Shown piece after piece: positions 29,254-39,023 of a stretch of DNA of 64,000 nt (position 1 is its first letter; the number at the start of each line of letters is the position of its first letter). This DNA is from Emiliania huxleyi CCMP1516 (Eukaryota > Haptophyta > Isochrysidales > Noelaerhabdaceae): positions 266,743 to 330,742 of the forward strand of contig NW_005201732.1 in the NCBI RefSeq assembly GCF_000372725.1, in the 5' to 3' direction. Position numbers and translations under genes: made by a program. The notes under the pieces were generated by a model that was given only the letters and a program-made list of their open reading frames with translations, did not search any database and was not told where the DNA came from.

Positions 29254-30983
29254 CGCACGACCCGAGCGAGCCGCTATCCGTAGTCATCAGCTCGCTCGGC
29301 CCGGCGCAGCCACCCACCTTGCGCGACCCGCCTGGCATGCAGCTCGGCTCCGCCTACGGGCAGAGCCGTGCCGGCGCTGCCGCTCTCGCTGACGCTTCGA
29401 CCTCCTTATCCCTCTCCGCCATTCCCGCTCCCGCTCTCTCCTGCTCCACGCCTGCCTCGGCGACGCCCTCGCCCCCCGGCTTCGCCGCATCCCCGTCCGC
29501 TGCCGAGCAGCCGATCGCCGAGTCCGCCGGTTTCCCCGTCATCCTCCGTCCTGCTTCGGAGCCGTCGCTGGGCGGACCGTCGGGGACGCAGCTGCAGCAC
29601 ACGACGCCCGGCCAGGAGGTCTTCTCTCTCGCAGCCCGCTTTCCCACCCTCGTCGTCAACTACGTCGGCGCTAGAGAGCGACGCGAGGAGTTCTGCGCCG
29701 CGATCCTCGAGGCCAAGGAGATGGCGCGCGGCCACGGCTCGGCGCCAGCGTGGCGGAGCGATTTGGTTCCAACAGCGGGGGCAGACGCGTCCGAGGAGGA
29801 GAAGAAGCGCGCGGTGAAGGATAAGAATGCCTTCAACAGCAAGGTGTCCGCCTTCAAGCTGCTGCTCGACGCGATTGTCCTCGACTCGGGCGCGCTGAAG
29901 CCAGGCGGCGTCGACTACCCGTCCATCACCCGCTGCATCCGCCTCCTCTCCGGCACGACGGGCGCAAAGAAGTGGGGGGAGGAGGTGCGCAAAAGCTACG
30001 AGAACGGCGCGGACGGGTACGGCGAGAAGTCCGCTGCGCGCGCTGCATATGAGGGTGTGCGGGGAGGGTCCGAGGAGGAGAGGCTCGCTGCGGCTCGCTC
30101 CTTCCGCGATGCGGTGCTGGATGCGCTCCGTGAGGAGCCGTCGCTGTCGTCCTTCGCAGACGCGGGCGGCGCGCCGGGCGCCGCGTCTTCATCGCTGACG
30201 CCGCTCAAGCGTGGGCGAGATGAGTCGGTGCTGGCGCGGTTCCTCGCCGTTGATCCCGGCGCGAGCGAGCGCTCCGCCACGGGAGTGGCTGACTTCACCT
30301 TCGCCGACGGCCTCTGCTCCTCCATCCGCGCCACCTCCTTCATGCCGCGCGGGACGCACGTCCAGAAGAAGAAGCGGGTGGCGACGGAGATCTCTGCACT
30401 GCTCGACGCCGTCAAGCCGGTCTGCGTCTTTCTGGAGGAGTGCTATCCCCCCGTGGGTGGGTATAAGTACAAGCTGATGGAGCTGAACCACGCGCTTCGC
30501 TTTGCCGTCGTGGAGGCGTGCGAGGAGAGGGACGTGCCGTGCTACATGGTGCACTACCCCCACTGGCCCACCGCCCCCCAACCCTCCGTCTCACTCTCGT
30601 CACAGTCACCCCACCCCTCCCCCCGCCAGGTGAACGCGTCGACGTGGCTTTCGCACATCGGCGTGAGCTACCCCAGTGGTGCTAAAGACGAGGCCAAGAA
30701 GAAGTTGGTACTTGTCGGCGCGGAGCCGAAGGGGGGAGGGGAGAGGGGGGGGCTGCTATCGGCACTCGGCCTGCGGCACGACTCCATCCCGTTCGACATG
30801 AAGCGACACGATGCAGCCGACGCCGTCGCGATCGGGCTGGCCGGGCTGGCTGGCAAGCGAGACGGCTACAAGAAGGAGAAGCACGTCGTCACGATCAAGC
30901 CCCGCCTGCCTGAGGGCAGCTCTGAGCCGCCGCGTCTCGGCTCCCCCTCACAACTCGAATTTGTCGAGCTCTCACAGCTCTAG
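29100..30983 (+). CDS. RuvC-like (RNase H fold) Holliday junction resolvase-like protein
   Basis: The open frame covers about 627 residues. The first in-frame ATG is only at 29337, so the true start or an upstream exon is unresolved. The N-terminal half is low-complexity Ala/Pro/Ser plus a helical domain. The C-terminal third has the RuvC signature: ARFLAVDPGASERSATGVAD (first Asp, near 30258), VCVFLEECYPPVGGYKYKLM (second acidic residue, near 30435) and DMKRHDAADAVAIGLAGLAG (final Asp pair, near 30810-30825). RuvC/A22-type resolvases cut four-way DNA junctions. Such genes occur in bacteria, mitochondria and large DNA viruses. A segment near 30560-30630 (TAPQPSVSLSSQSPHPSPRQ) looks like a retained in-frame intron. 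It lies 1.6 kb from the virus-like ORFs but has host-like GC, so a viral origin is not established. Confidence 0.6.
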   Translation: MCASIADALQQQQGALQRLLPSDELPSLSPDSEIHDRGLLVDADFARAAGVTHDPSEPLSVVISSLGPAQPPTLRDPPGMQLGSAYGQSRAGAAALADASTSLSLSAIPAPALSCSTPASATPSPPGFAASPSAAEQPIAESAGFPVILRPASEPSLGGPSGTQLQHTTPGQEVFSLAARFPTLVVNYVGARERREEFCAAILEAKEMARGHGSAPAWRSDLVPTAGADASEEEKKRAVKDKNAFNSKVSAFKLLLDAIVLDSGALKPGGVDYPSITRCIRLLSGTTGAKKWGEEVRKSYENGADGYGEKSAARAAYEGVRGGSEEERLAAARSFRDAVLDALREEPSLSSFADAGGAPGAASSSLTPLKRGRDESVLARFLAVDPGASERSATGVADFTFADGLCSSIRATSFMPRGTHVQKKKRVATEISALLDAVKPVCVFLEECYPPVGGYKYKLMELNHALRFAVVEACEERDVPCYMVHYPHWPTAPQPSVSLSSQSPHPSPRQVNASTWLSHIGVSYPSGAKDEAKKKLVLVGAEPKGGGERGGLLSALGLRHDSIPFDMKRHDAADAVAIGLAGLAGKRDGYKKEKHVVTIKPRLPEGSSEPPRLGSPSQLEFVELSQL

Positions 30984-31263
30984 AGTGTCCGGTACCCCCC
31001 CTAACGTGCTGTCATGTTCTGGGGGGCAGCTAGTACGTGCATACGATACGGCTCTGTAAGGTCGGGACGTATTCTCACCGATGTGGCTCGGTGCGCCTAC
31101 CTTCCACAGAGTGGATTCTGCAGGACCGTACCCGTGGTACGGCGCGCCGGGCGCCGGGCGGCGCGCCCGATTCGGTCCATGTTGACCATGTCGGTCGAAC
31201 CCACCCCGGGCCGCGAATTTGGCAAGTGTATTGAAAACGACTTTTTGATGATGAAATACATAC

Positions 31264-31900
31264 ATGCAGTGTAGCGCCTGCCGCTACTGTACGCGCGGCG
31301 CGCATCCCCCTCTCTCGCCCTCCACGGCCGCTCAGCGGCGCAACGCAAAATGTCTCCCCGTCGGCCGTCACGCGAGCAAGCGGGCGACTGTGGGCGACGG
31401 AGCCGCTGCGCCGTCGGGGCGACGGCGGCGGCGGCGATGGCGGCAGCGGGTCGGGCGGCTGCGGCGGCGGTGGCGGTGGTAAGGGTGGCGGCAGCGCGGG
31501 CGGGGCAGCGCGGGCGGCGGCGGCGGAGGCGGTGGGGGTGGCGGGTGACGGTGGAGGCGGCGAGGGAGGCGGCGGGCTCGGAGGCGGCGGCGAGGGCTGC
31601 GGCGGCAAGGGCGGCGGCGGCAAGGGCGGCGGCGGCGAGGGCGGCGGCGGCGGCGAGGGGGGAGGCGGCAGGCTCCGATGCGTGGCGAGGGCGACGGCGG
31701 CGAGGAGGCGGCGGTGACGCGGAGGCGGACTGGGCGGCGGCGACGACGGCGGTGGTGGGCTTGGTGGGGGGCGGGCTGGGGAGGCAAAGCGACAGCGGGG
31801 GTGCGACGGCGGAGGAGGCGCCGGCAGAGGGGGCGGTGGCGGGCTCGGTGGCGGCCGGTGGTCGCCACGGTGGTGGCAAAAAAGAATGAGGCCGGCGCGG
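31264..31900. repeat. GGC/GGT low-complexity tract
   Basis: The plus strand is a long run of GGCGGCGGCGAGGG-like words, read as Gly-rich on plus and Pro/Ser-rich (PPSPPPP) on minus. Ordinary protein sequence is absent on both sides, so I do not call the long minus-strand ORF (31075-32433) a gene. A pherophorin-like proline-rich protein cannot be excluded. Confidence 0.55.
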
Positions 31901-32250
31901 TGTGATGGCGCGGCCGTTGGGCGCGCCCCGGGTCCCTCTCCGAACAGCGACAGGCAGCGAATTCTGGGGGCTTGGTGACGCGTGCGCTGCGTGGCGATTA
32001 CAGCGGCGAGTTTTGGAGGGCGCGCTGGCGCGGCGCGCAGGCCACTCAGAGGCTGATGTTGGGGTCGGAAGGCTGGCGGGAGAGGAGGCGGGGAGAGTCT
32101 GGGGCGACCGGTAGTCGATGCGAGGGTGCGGTGGCAGTCTGGCGAGCGTTGGGAGGCAGGACTGCTCTGACCAGCCACGCGCGGCGACCTGGTGAGCCAA
32201 GACCGGTACACCCCCCTGTGCTCGGCTCGGAGCTTCCGCCCACAGTGAGC

Positions 32251-32532
32251 ATGTGCACTGCTCTTGACAACTACAACGTGCTGCGCTACCTCCGCGTACT
32301 CGTACGCAGCCGCCTTGCCGAGGACGCTGGCGGCGGCGGCAATGCCGACGCAACTGCTGTGGACCGCTTCCTCGCGGCGCTGATGGCGTGGCTCAAGCTC
32401 TTCACGAAGGTGGAGAAGTCTCAGAGCGACCACGCTCGGCTCCGCGGCCTCAGGGCGATCTACATGCGCTGCGGCAAGGCAGCCTTTGGCGGAAGCTTCG
32501 GCGAGACTTCAAAAAATCACGACGCATGCTGA
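32251..32532 (+). CDS. Small helical ORF or terminal exon, unknown
   Basis: After a CCGCCCACAG acceptor-like sequence the frame reads [20 protein letters not shown], then [20 protein letters not shown] and [20 protein letters not shown], ending at 32532. The composition is that of a real helical protein and contrasts with the flanking low complexity. It could be the last exon of a gene whose earlier exons lie upstream, or a 93-residue protein. No family recognised. Confidence 0.4.
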   Translation: MCTALDNYNVLRYLRVLVRSRLAEDAGGGGNADATAVDRFLAALMAWLKLFTKVEKSQSDHARLRGLRAIYMRCGKAAFGGSFGETSKNHDAC

Positions 32533-33342
32533 TCCACCACAGCCTTTGCCTCCTTAGTCTTGCCGCGCCGCTGCTGGTGGGGGGGGAGGCGGCGCTCGGA
32601 TCGTCGTAAGCAGCGCAACTTCGCGCCCAGAGCTCGTGGCGCGAGCAGATGCATGCGCGGTGCTGAGCACCTGATTCTCCAGAAGGGGCAGGCCGCAAGG
32701 AGAGACCTCTCGCGAGCACTCAAGGCAGGGCCAGGGGGTGCCGAGAGATCACACCGCCTTCGTGCTCCCCCCTCGGTGCCCGGTGCACCCGACACACGGT
32801 GTCTCCTGAGACGCTTCCCTGTCCAAGTATAGTAAAATGTGATCTAGTATGCAATTGCCATCTCAGAACAGCTGTGCATCTATAGATGCTTGTGGCGTCT
32901 AAGATGGAACGCGTAACACGAAAAGACACGGCGCGGCTATCTCCAGGACAGCCGTCGCATCCTAGAATGCCCTGTGTACCCGAGACACATGGTATCTTTG
33001 AGATGAAAAGTGCGTCCTAGAATGCGTTTTTGCATTCTAGGACGCATCGGTTAAACAAAGATGGGGGGGTCGCCCCCCCAGACGCCGCATGGCCAATCGC
33101 TTCCCCACCCCGGTCACTCGCGTCACTCTCCGCCCCCTTCCCCTCCATCCGTTGCCTCTCGTGGCTGGCAGCTCACGCTGACCGAAGCCCAAATGCTCGA
33201 CCCACCCCCCCTCCCCCCTCAAGTAAGTGTGTCTGCCGTGCCAGCGTCTGAACAGAGAGCGACTTCGCGGATTGAAAGAGCAGTGAACAGAGAAAGATAG
33301 GAAGAGGCAGACGCGTATGCAGTTTTTCTTTCCCCCTGTGTT
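32533..33342. other. Intergenic, with repeated TCCTAGAATGC words
   Basis: No supported gene. The word CATCCTAGAATGC occurs at about 32953, followed by a perfect hairpin at 33011-33046. A weak fourth relative of repeat family A is at about 33280-33312. Confidence 0.5.
33011..33046. repeat. Perfect 15-bp hairpin
   Basis: TGCGTCCTAGAATGC and its exact inverse GCATTCTAGGACGCA are separated by a 6-nt GTTTTT loop. The function is unknown; it could be the tip of a small inverted-repeat element. Confidence 0.75.
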
Positions 33343-33412
33343 AGTGCCAGTGCGCGCCAGTCCCGTGCCCAGTGTTGTGCGAGGGAGTGGTTTTTGTTTC
33401 TAAAATTCTTTT
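33343..33412 (+). repeat. Dispersed repeat family B, copy 2
   Basis: GTGCCAGTGCGCGCCAGTCC-CGTGCCCAGTGTTGTGCGAG-GGAG is identical to a unit present twice at about 60240-60370. Confidence 0.75.
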
Positions 33413-33434
33413 CCCGCCAGCCACTCGGGGAAAA

Positions 33435-34446
33435 GGTGTGTAGACCCCAAATCGGGTCCGGACTTCGGACCCGATTACGCTGCCGCCTCGCGCGCGCCGC
33501 TGCTGCCCTCGCCGGCAGCCGCCGCGGTCGCAGTGCCATCGTGCGGACTGGCGGTCGACTCGCCACATCGATTTCAACTCACGCGACGCGCTCGGCCTCC
33601 GCTGGCGGCTGCCGCAAGAGCGGCTGGCTCACGGCAGCGTCTCGCCGGTTGCCGGATAGGAGAGTACAGAACGTCTGGAGTGTAACTGTGTACGTGAGAT
33701 CGGTTTTGATAACAAGCACGGTCGATCCGTCAAAGCGATACACTCGTTCCTATCTCGCTGGAGGGCTGGCACGGAGCTCTGTGCCGACAAACAGGAAGAG
33801 CCGAGCGGCAAGAAGGGCTCGATGGGGAGCGAGAACCGTCAAACGTGCTCACGGAGGTTTCGGAAGTCCACCCTGATGCGGTCGGTTCCCCCCCGGTTTG
33901 AACGCGCAGCTCGCAAGACTCGTCGAGCACTCGCAGCCTCTCTGCGCCTCTCATGCTGCCGCTCTGCGGGATGTTCAGTCTTTCCGGAAGATATCGTCGA
34001 GTTTTGGAAGCTGCGCGGTCAAACCTGGGGGGAAACAAGAGCGTCACGACGGACTTCAGGTTACACCTGAAGCTCTTCTGACGGTTCTCGCTCCCCATCG
34101 AGCCCTTCTTGCCGCTCGGCTCTTCCTGTTTGTCGGCACAAAGCTCCGTGCCAGCCCTCCAGCGAGATAGGAACGAGTGTATCGCTTTGACGGATCGACC
34201 GTGCTTGTTATCAAAACCGATCTCACGTACACAGTTACACTCCAGACGTTCTGTACTCTCCTATCCGGCAACCGGCGAGACGCTGCCGTGAGCCAGCCGC
34301 TCTTGCGGCAGCCGCCAGCGGAGGCCGAGCGCGTCGCGTATCGATCGAGCTCGCGATCCGGGCCGTGGAGCCCACGAGGAAGACTTCGTCTGCTGGGACG
34401 GAGTCCCGACGCTCGCTGCGTCCGCCGGAACTGGGGTCTGCACACC
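33435..34446. repeat. 1-kb palindrome (foldback element or inverted duplication)
   Basis: Arms 33581-33841 and 34079-34339 (261 bp each) are inverted copies with one difference that I noticed. The 237-bp centre is itself imperfectly palindromic, around 33960. Outer ends GGTGTGTAGACCCC (33435) and GGGGTCTGCACACC (34433) also pair. Each arm encodes the same 60-residue frame in opposite directions, which is a consequence of the duplication. It could be a foldback transposon or an inverted duplication, biological or assembly-made. Confidence 0.7.
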
Positions 34447-34545
34447 TTTCGTGGCCGCGTCCCGCAGTGGAGGCCGCTGCCCACCTCTGGGCCGCGTTGG
34501 ATATCCACCTCGAGAACCTCGAGAGAGAGTGGACGCGTGGGGTAT

Positions 34546-35556
34546 ATGCTCCTCACCGACCTGTCTGCTGACAATCTCGAGGAAGTTGTGCGCCACTGCG
34601 ACGCGAGCGCCTTCCTCAACCTGCAGGCGGCGTGCCACACGTTCCAAGATTTGGACGCCCGCCTGGTGCAGCGCGTCTGGCGGGAAATCGCGCTCGCCGC
34701 GATGGACAAGCCTTGGCTCGCACAGGACGCGGCTACGGCCGTCGACTGGAAGCGCCGCTACAAGGTCCTGATGCGCGCTGGCTGCCGCCTCAAGCTGCCT
34801 ACGGTGTCCATCGAGGAGTTGCGCCGCGAGTACACCTTCCATCTCGACGGCCCCTATGTCGACGGCCCCTACCAACCCGCGATCGCCTCCCTGACTGGCA
34901 CCGCTCGCGCAGCCAATTCGGACGCGGAGGCCGACGAAGGCCATCATGAAAGTGTCACTGATGCCATCTTCCTCGATTTCAAAGGCGACGCAAGCGGAAT
35001 GGTTGTACGACCCGCCTATGCTCAACGACACATTCGACGGGATGTCCAGGTGTACATGCTACACGTGCGCCGCGCTTCGGACGGCAGAGTGGCGCACCTT
35101 GCCACATTTGATCTGAGGGAGAGGGACGAGATCTACCACGAGAACCATTCATGCACCGTGTTTCGCAGCGGCCAGGCCGGCAGCGGAAGCCCAGATTGCC
35201 CGTGGCACTCGATTCCAGGCACACATTACTCGGCCCGTTTCCCAGCGCCACCGTGGCTTGGCATGGTGGAGGAGGCGGGCAATCGCGTCGAAGCCCGAGA
35301 TGGCAACGCCCGCCTGAAGGTGACGGTGTGGCCGATTGAGTCTGCCCAAGAGCAGCCTGAGGCTGAGAGCGAGAGCGAGGGCGAGGAGCCCCGCTTCTGC
35401 TGCTGGGGCGAGAAGGGCTGCAGCATTGAGCTGAAGAAGCACACGTGCGACGTGCCTTACATTGACCACACGAACTTCATGGGCGCGGCGAGCGCCACAT
35501 TCCCGATCACTCTCGGCGAGTTCCCGGCGGTGCTGCGCGCGCTCGAGTGGGCCTAG
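34546..35556 (+). CDS. F-box-like protein
   Basis: A single exon of 336 residues. The start is chosen at 34546, where MLLTDLSADNLEEVVRHCDA opens an F-box-like motif continuing ASAFLNLQAACHTFQDLDAR. The frame is open further upstream into the palindrome, but that part is repeat-derived. The rest is a beta-rich region with VTDAIFLDFKGDASGMVVRP, CPWHSIPGTHYSARF and an acidic ESESEGEE stretch. F-box proteins bring substrates to SCF ubiquitin ligases via Skp1. The substrate-binding part is not recognised. The palindrome ends about 100 bp upstream, so promoter or 5' exon loss is possible. Confidence 0.55.
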   Translation: MLLTDLSADNLEEVVRHCDASAFLNLQAACHTFQDLDARLVQRVWREIALAAMDKPWLAQDAATAVDWKRRYKVLMRAGCRLKLPTVSIEELRREYTFHLDGPYVDGPYQPAIASLTGTARAANSDAEADEGHHESVTDAIFLDFKGDASGMVVRPAYAQRHIRRDVQVYMLHVRRASDGRVAHLATFDLRERDEIYHENHSCTVFRSGQAGSGSPDCPWHSIPGTHYSARFPAPPWLGMVEEAGNRVEARDGNARLKVTVWPIESAQEQPEAESESEGEEPRFCCWGEKGCSIELKKHTCDVPYIDHTNFMGAASATFPITLGEFPAVLRALEWA

Positions 35557-36200
35557 GATTGGGCGCTTGAGAGTGATCTGCCTTGTTTGCGGACTGCCAC
35601 GCCAGAGCCTGCCTGCCCGTGCCGGAGCGAGGCACGCGAGGAGCATGTGACGAGGAGGGGCCTCGCGAACGTCGCGACATTACGTAGTGTGGCTGTGGGG
35701 TCCAGGGCGCAGGGGTCCCCGCTGGCCGCGCGCTGGGGGTCGGTTTGGGTGGTACGCACGTCTCGCTTGCCTGGGCGGTCGTGGGCAGCTATCAATTAGA
35801 ATTTTACAATCAATTAGAATACCGCTGGGTGGAGGGCAATAGCGGGCAAATGGCGACGGTGGTGTTGTGTGGCGATGGCCATGGTGGCAGGCGATATGTC
35901 AATTGTCATATAATGTCAACTTGTTGGATTTCGGGATTTGTGAATTGTGAACACTAAAGAAAAAAGCGCTACACTCAACGTACAATGATGTCAATGAGAT
36001 GCATCGAGCGGCGGCCCCCTCGCGCCTCGGCACTTGGGAGTCCCGACCGGGGCGCCACTCTTTTGTCGCGGCCCGACGTGTCCAGCACCCATGTATGCCC
36101 CGTCCCATCTCTGATGCCCGTAGATGCGCCTCGCTCTCGGGAGCAGCAGCGACTCGGCCTTCCCGCGAGCCCACTACACGTACCTGTCGTCCCTGTTGCC
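35557..36200. other. Convergent intergenic region
   Basis: No supported gene. ATCAATTAGAATTTTACAAT-CAATTAGAAT is a short direct repeat at 35790-35820. AT content rises at 35780-35960, which probably includes 3' ends of both neighbouring transcripts. Confidence 0.5.
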
Positions 36201-37438
36201 TCAGTGCGTCATCGGCTCGGGCTGCGGCTGCATATTCTCGACCTGCTGCATCATCTCGCCAGACGAGACGCCACACTCCGCCGGCTGGGGCAGCGACGGC
36301 GGCACGTTCTCGTTCGGCAGCGAGGGCGGCAGCGACGGCGGCATCTGCCAATCGATCTGGTAGCGCGTGACTCGCGGTTTTTCCGCGAGGATGGTTCGGA
36401 CCAGCCGGTCGTGCAGCGGCGGCTCGGGCGGGCTCTCGTTGAGCTCGGGCGCGTCGTACTCGTTGTTGACGTAGTAGCCTGCCTCACAACCGCCGCGTCG
36501 AGGGGGCGGCGCGCGGGGGAGGGGGGGGGGGGGGGGGGGGGCAGCCCGCGCGAGAGGCTCGCGCGCGAGGGGCTGGCGGCGCGAGAGCTCGCGCCGCGAG
36601 GGCAGTCGGCGCGAGGCTGGACTGCTGGCAAGGGGCTGTGGCTGGCAAGGGGCGCTGTGCGCGCCTATCCGGATGAACTCGCGCTCGCGGAAGAAGCCGC
36701 TGAGCAGGATCACCTGGGCGTGGCAGGAGGAGGAGGGATGGGGTGTAGAGAGGAGAGCTCGGCCCGTGACCACCTCGCGCCGCCTTGCACCCCCGCAACC
36801 GCTCTCCCCTCGCCCTGCCCTACCCCCGCCCTCGCCCTCCCCTCGCCGCTCGCACCGTCACGCCGAGCAAATCATGCGACGGGATCTTGAGCGGATCGGG
36901 AGGGTCGGCCTGTGGGGCAAGCGACCGCTCAGCTTTCGGCGGGCGCTTCGGTGCGGCGGCGGAGCGACGGCGAGTGCGGAGAGGGGAAGCGGCCATGGTC
37001 GGGTGCGGGCTCCCGCGCCTGGAAGACAATCTTGTATGAGCTCGCCTGGAGAGGCGGGAAGGCGTCGGGCGTCACTCCGCGGCAGCCAGCCTCGTCCGGA
37101 CGGGGCGCGGAGCGCGGGAGGGGCGATGGGTCGAGGTGGCGTGAGCGCGCGGATGGCCGCGCCTGCATCGGGCCGACCAGAATGGAGTCGAGCTCCTGGT
37201 CGTGCTCGTCGCTCTCGGCAGACCCGACGTAGATGAGCTTCCACTCGATGTCCTCACTCAGCGGCGCGAGGCACTCGAAGCTCACCTCAAACTGCGGTGC
37301 GCACGCTCGCGCAGCGGCGTCAGCCGGGAAACGCGCAGCGGGCGCGCGGCGTGGGTGGCGAGGGCGCGCCTGGAAGTCGGAGAAGAACCTGGAAGGGTTG
37401 TTGAGCACCGACACGTTCGTGACGTTGATCATCGCCAT
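36201..37438 (-). CDS. ASF1: Histone chaperone ASF1
   Basis: Six exons, joined by reading: MAMINVTNVSVLNNPSRFFS-DFQ (37438-37370), FEVSFECLAPLSEDIEWKLI... (from 37291), ASSYKIVFQ, ADPPDPLKIPSHDLLGVT, VILLSGFFREREFIRIG, and YYVNNEYDAPELNESPPEPP-LHDRLVRTILAEKPRVTRYQ-IDW followed by an acidic/proline-rich tail. This is the whole conserved N-terminal domain of ASF1 in order, with the NVxVLxNP start, the EYxD block and the RVTRF-like end. ASF1 binds H3-H4 and hands them to CAF-1 and HIRA in the nucleus. Introns 1, 2, 3 and 5 use GC donors. The tail after residue about 155 is poorly conserved, as in other ASF1 proteins. Identity is very likely. Confidence 0.92.
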
Positions 37439-37539
37439 CGTTACAGAAGTGGGGTAGGTGAGAATCGCCGGGCCGGGGCCGAAGACAGTTGGTGCGAAGG
37501 CGGCTGCCGCAGCGCGGGGTATTTTTTCTTTTTTAGGAA

Positions 37540-38500
37540 TGCTATAGGAAGCCCAGAAAGGTGTGAGTGTGTGTGTTACACACGAAGCCCAGAAAGGCTC
37601 GTCTCAGAGGGTTTGTTTAGGTTTGTTCTCAGAGGGTACCCTCTGTGCCAAGAGAGGCCATCAACGAGCGGCTCAGAGGGTGCCTGGCCCTCTGAAGGCC
37701 TGTGTGCCGCCAAGCCAGCCTCTCTCGGCGCAGCCTCTGAGGCTACGACCTACGTACGGGGACCCTCTCTCTGACTGAGACCGGCCAAGGCAAGCCCCGC
37801 GAGGCCGCTCCTCAGAGGGAGTTTTCAGGCGGTATTTCAAGTCTGTCGTGATCCCCCACCAAGCAGAGAGACCCCCCCCCCCCCCCTTCCCAATTTTTTC
37901 GGATACCTCAAGTTCGAGCTCACGCGGACGCCGCGGCGCCTCATGGCCAAGCTGGAGCAGGGGACGGACGTGGAGATCACTACCTCCTCCTCGGGCGGCC
38001 GCTCAAAGCACATCCTCAAGTTGACGGGTCGGCGCCGCGGGCCGCGCGAAGCTGTCGTGCAGGGCTCGGCGCGGGCGCTGTGGGCGAGCCTGCAGCAGCA
38101 GCAAGCTGTGTGGTGCCGGGCGCTCGAGCATAGAGTAGCGCCTTTTAGTCATGCTCGCTGCTCTTAAAGTCATACATGTTTTACTGCCGCCCCTCCCCGC
38201 CCTCACTGGTCAGCGCCGTTCGTGGAGGGCTACAGGCAGCTCCGGCCTCCGCCCGGGGCTCTCGCCTCTGCCGTGAGGGGGCTACCCTCTGAGGTCACGA
38301 AAGCCCTCTGTGCCACTGTGCCGCGCCAAGACCATCAGACAGGGACCCTCTCTGAGGCCAAAATCAGCCAAGAGAGGCCACAGAGCGGCGGCACAGAGTC
38401 AGAGTCAAACCCTCTGTGCCGCCAAGCCAGGGGTCCGACCCGTCCTCAGAGGGGGGGGTCTGGGGCGCCTCAGAGCGCGGAGGTTATATAACCCCCCCTA
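37540..38500. repeat. Cluster of CAGAGGG / CCCTCTG words around a gene fragment
   Basis: CAGAGGG or its inverse occurs more than a dozen times at 37590-37830 and 38270-38470, with shared words such as GCCGCCAAGCCAG and CCAAGAGAGGCC. The two clusters flank a coding-looking piece and may be the ends of one element. Confidence 0.5.
37880..38166 (+). pseudogene. Gene fragment
   Basis: From FGYLKFELTRTPRRLMAKLE through QGTDVEITTSSSGGRSKHIL-K the frame looks genuinely coding, then it loses character after about 38020. It is flanked by the CAGAGGG repeats. No family recognised; it is probably a captured or truncated exon. Confidence 0.35.
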
Positions 38501-39023
38501 GAAGTCTTGTGCGTCCACCCATACCGCGCTCTGCGCCGCGCGGGTGTGGTCCCACCAGTCGTTGCACGTTGGTTTGACTGTGTTTCACCTTCGATACATA
38601 CATACTCCAAAGTATTTAAGAACCGCGAAGGTGGCAATGCTCGACGGCGTCAGGATGTCAGGAACACCCCCGACGCGGAACCCCGAGAGGGCCGGACGGT
38701 GCAGGGCACACACAGGCCACAAAAATTTGCCGATCCTCCCAGCTCGTTGCACGCGTCGCCAGCCTAGGCCCGGGCGCACCCCCACGAGAATTGGGTCTGC
38801 AGGCTCGGCGCCACGGGGCGAGGGGCGCAGCAGAGGCAGCTCGACGGGAAGAAGTCGGCGCTCATGCCCGGAAAGAGCCAGGCGCGGAAAGAACGACGGC
38901 GGGGGGGGGGTCGGCCGCTGCTCGGCCCGCGGGCGCTCCTCCGCCTTTTTACGGACTTCTTTTTCTTGTTCGCTTTCGAAAAAGAAACCCGCGTCCCTTG
39001 CCGCCGACTTGACTTCGGTGAAG

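Noticed and set aside
31075-32433. 452-residue minus-strand proline-rich ORF as a pherophorin-like protein
   Set aside because: It is mostly the reverse complement of a GGC-repeat tract, and a better coding segment lies on the opposite strand at its upstream end.
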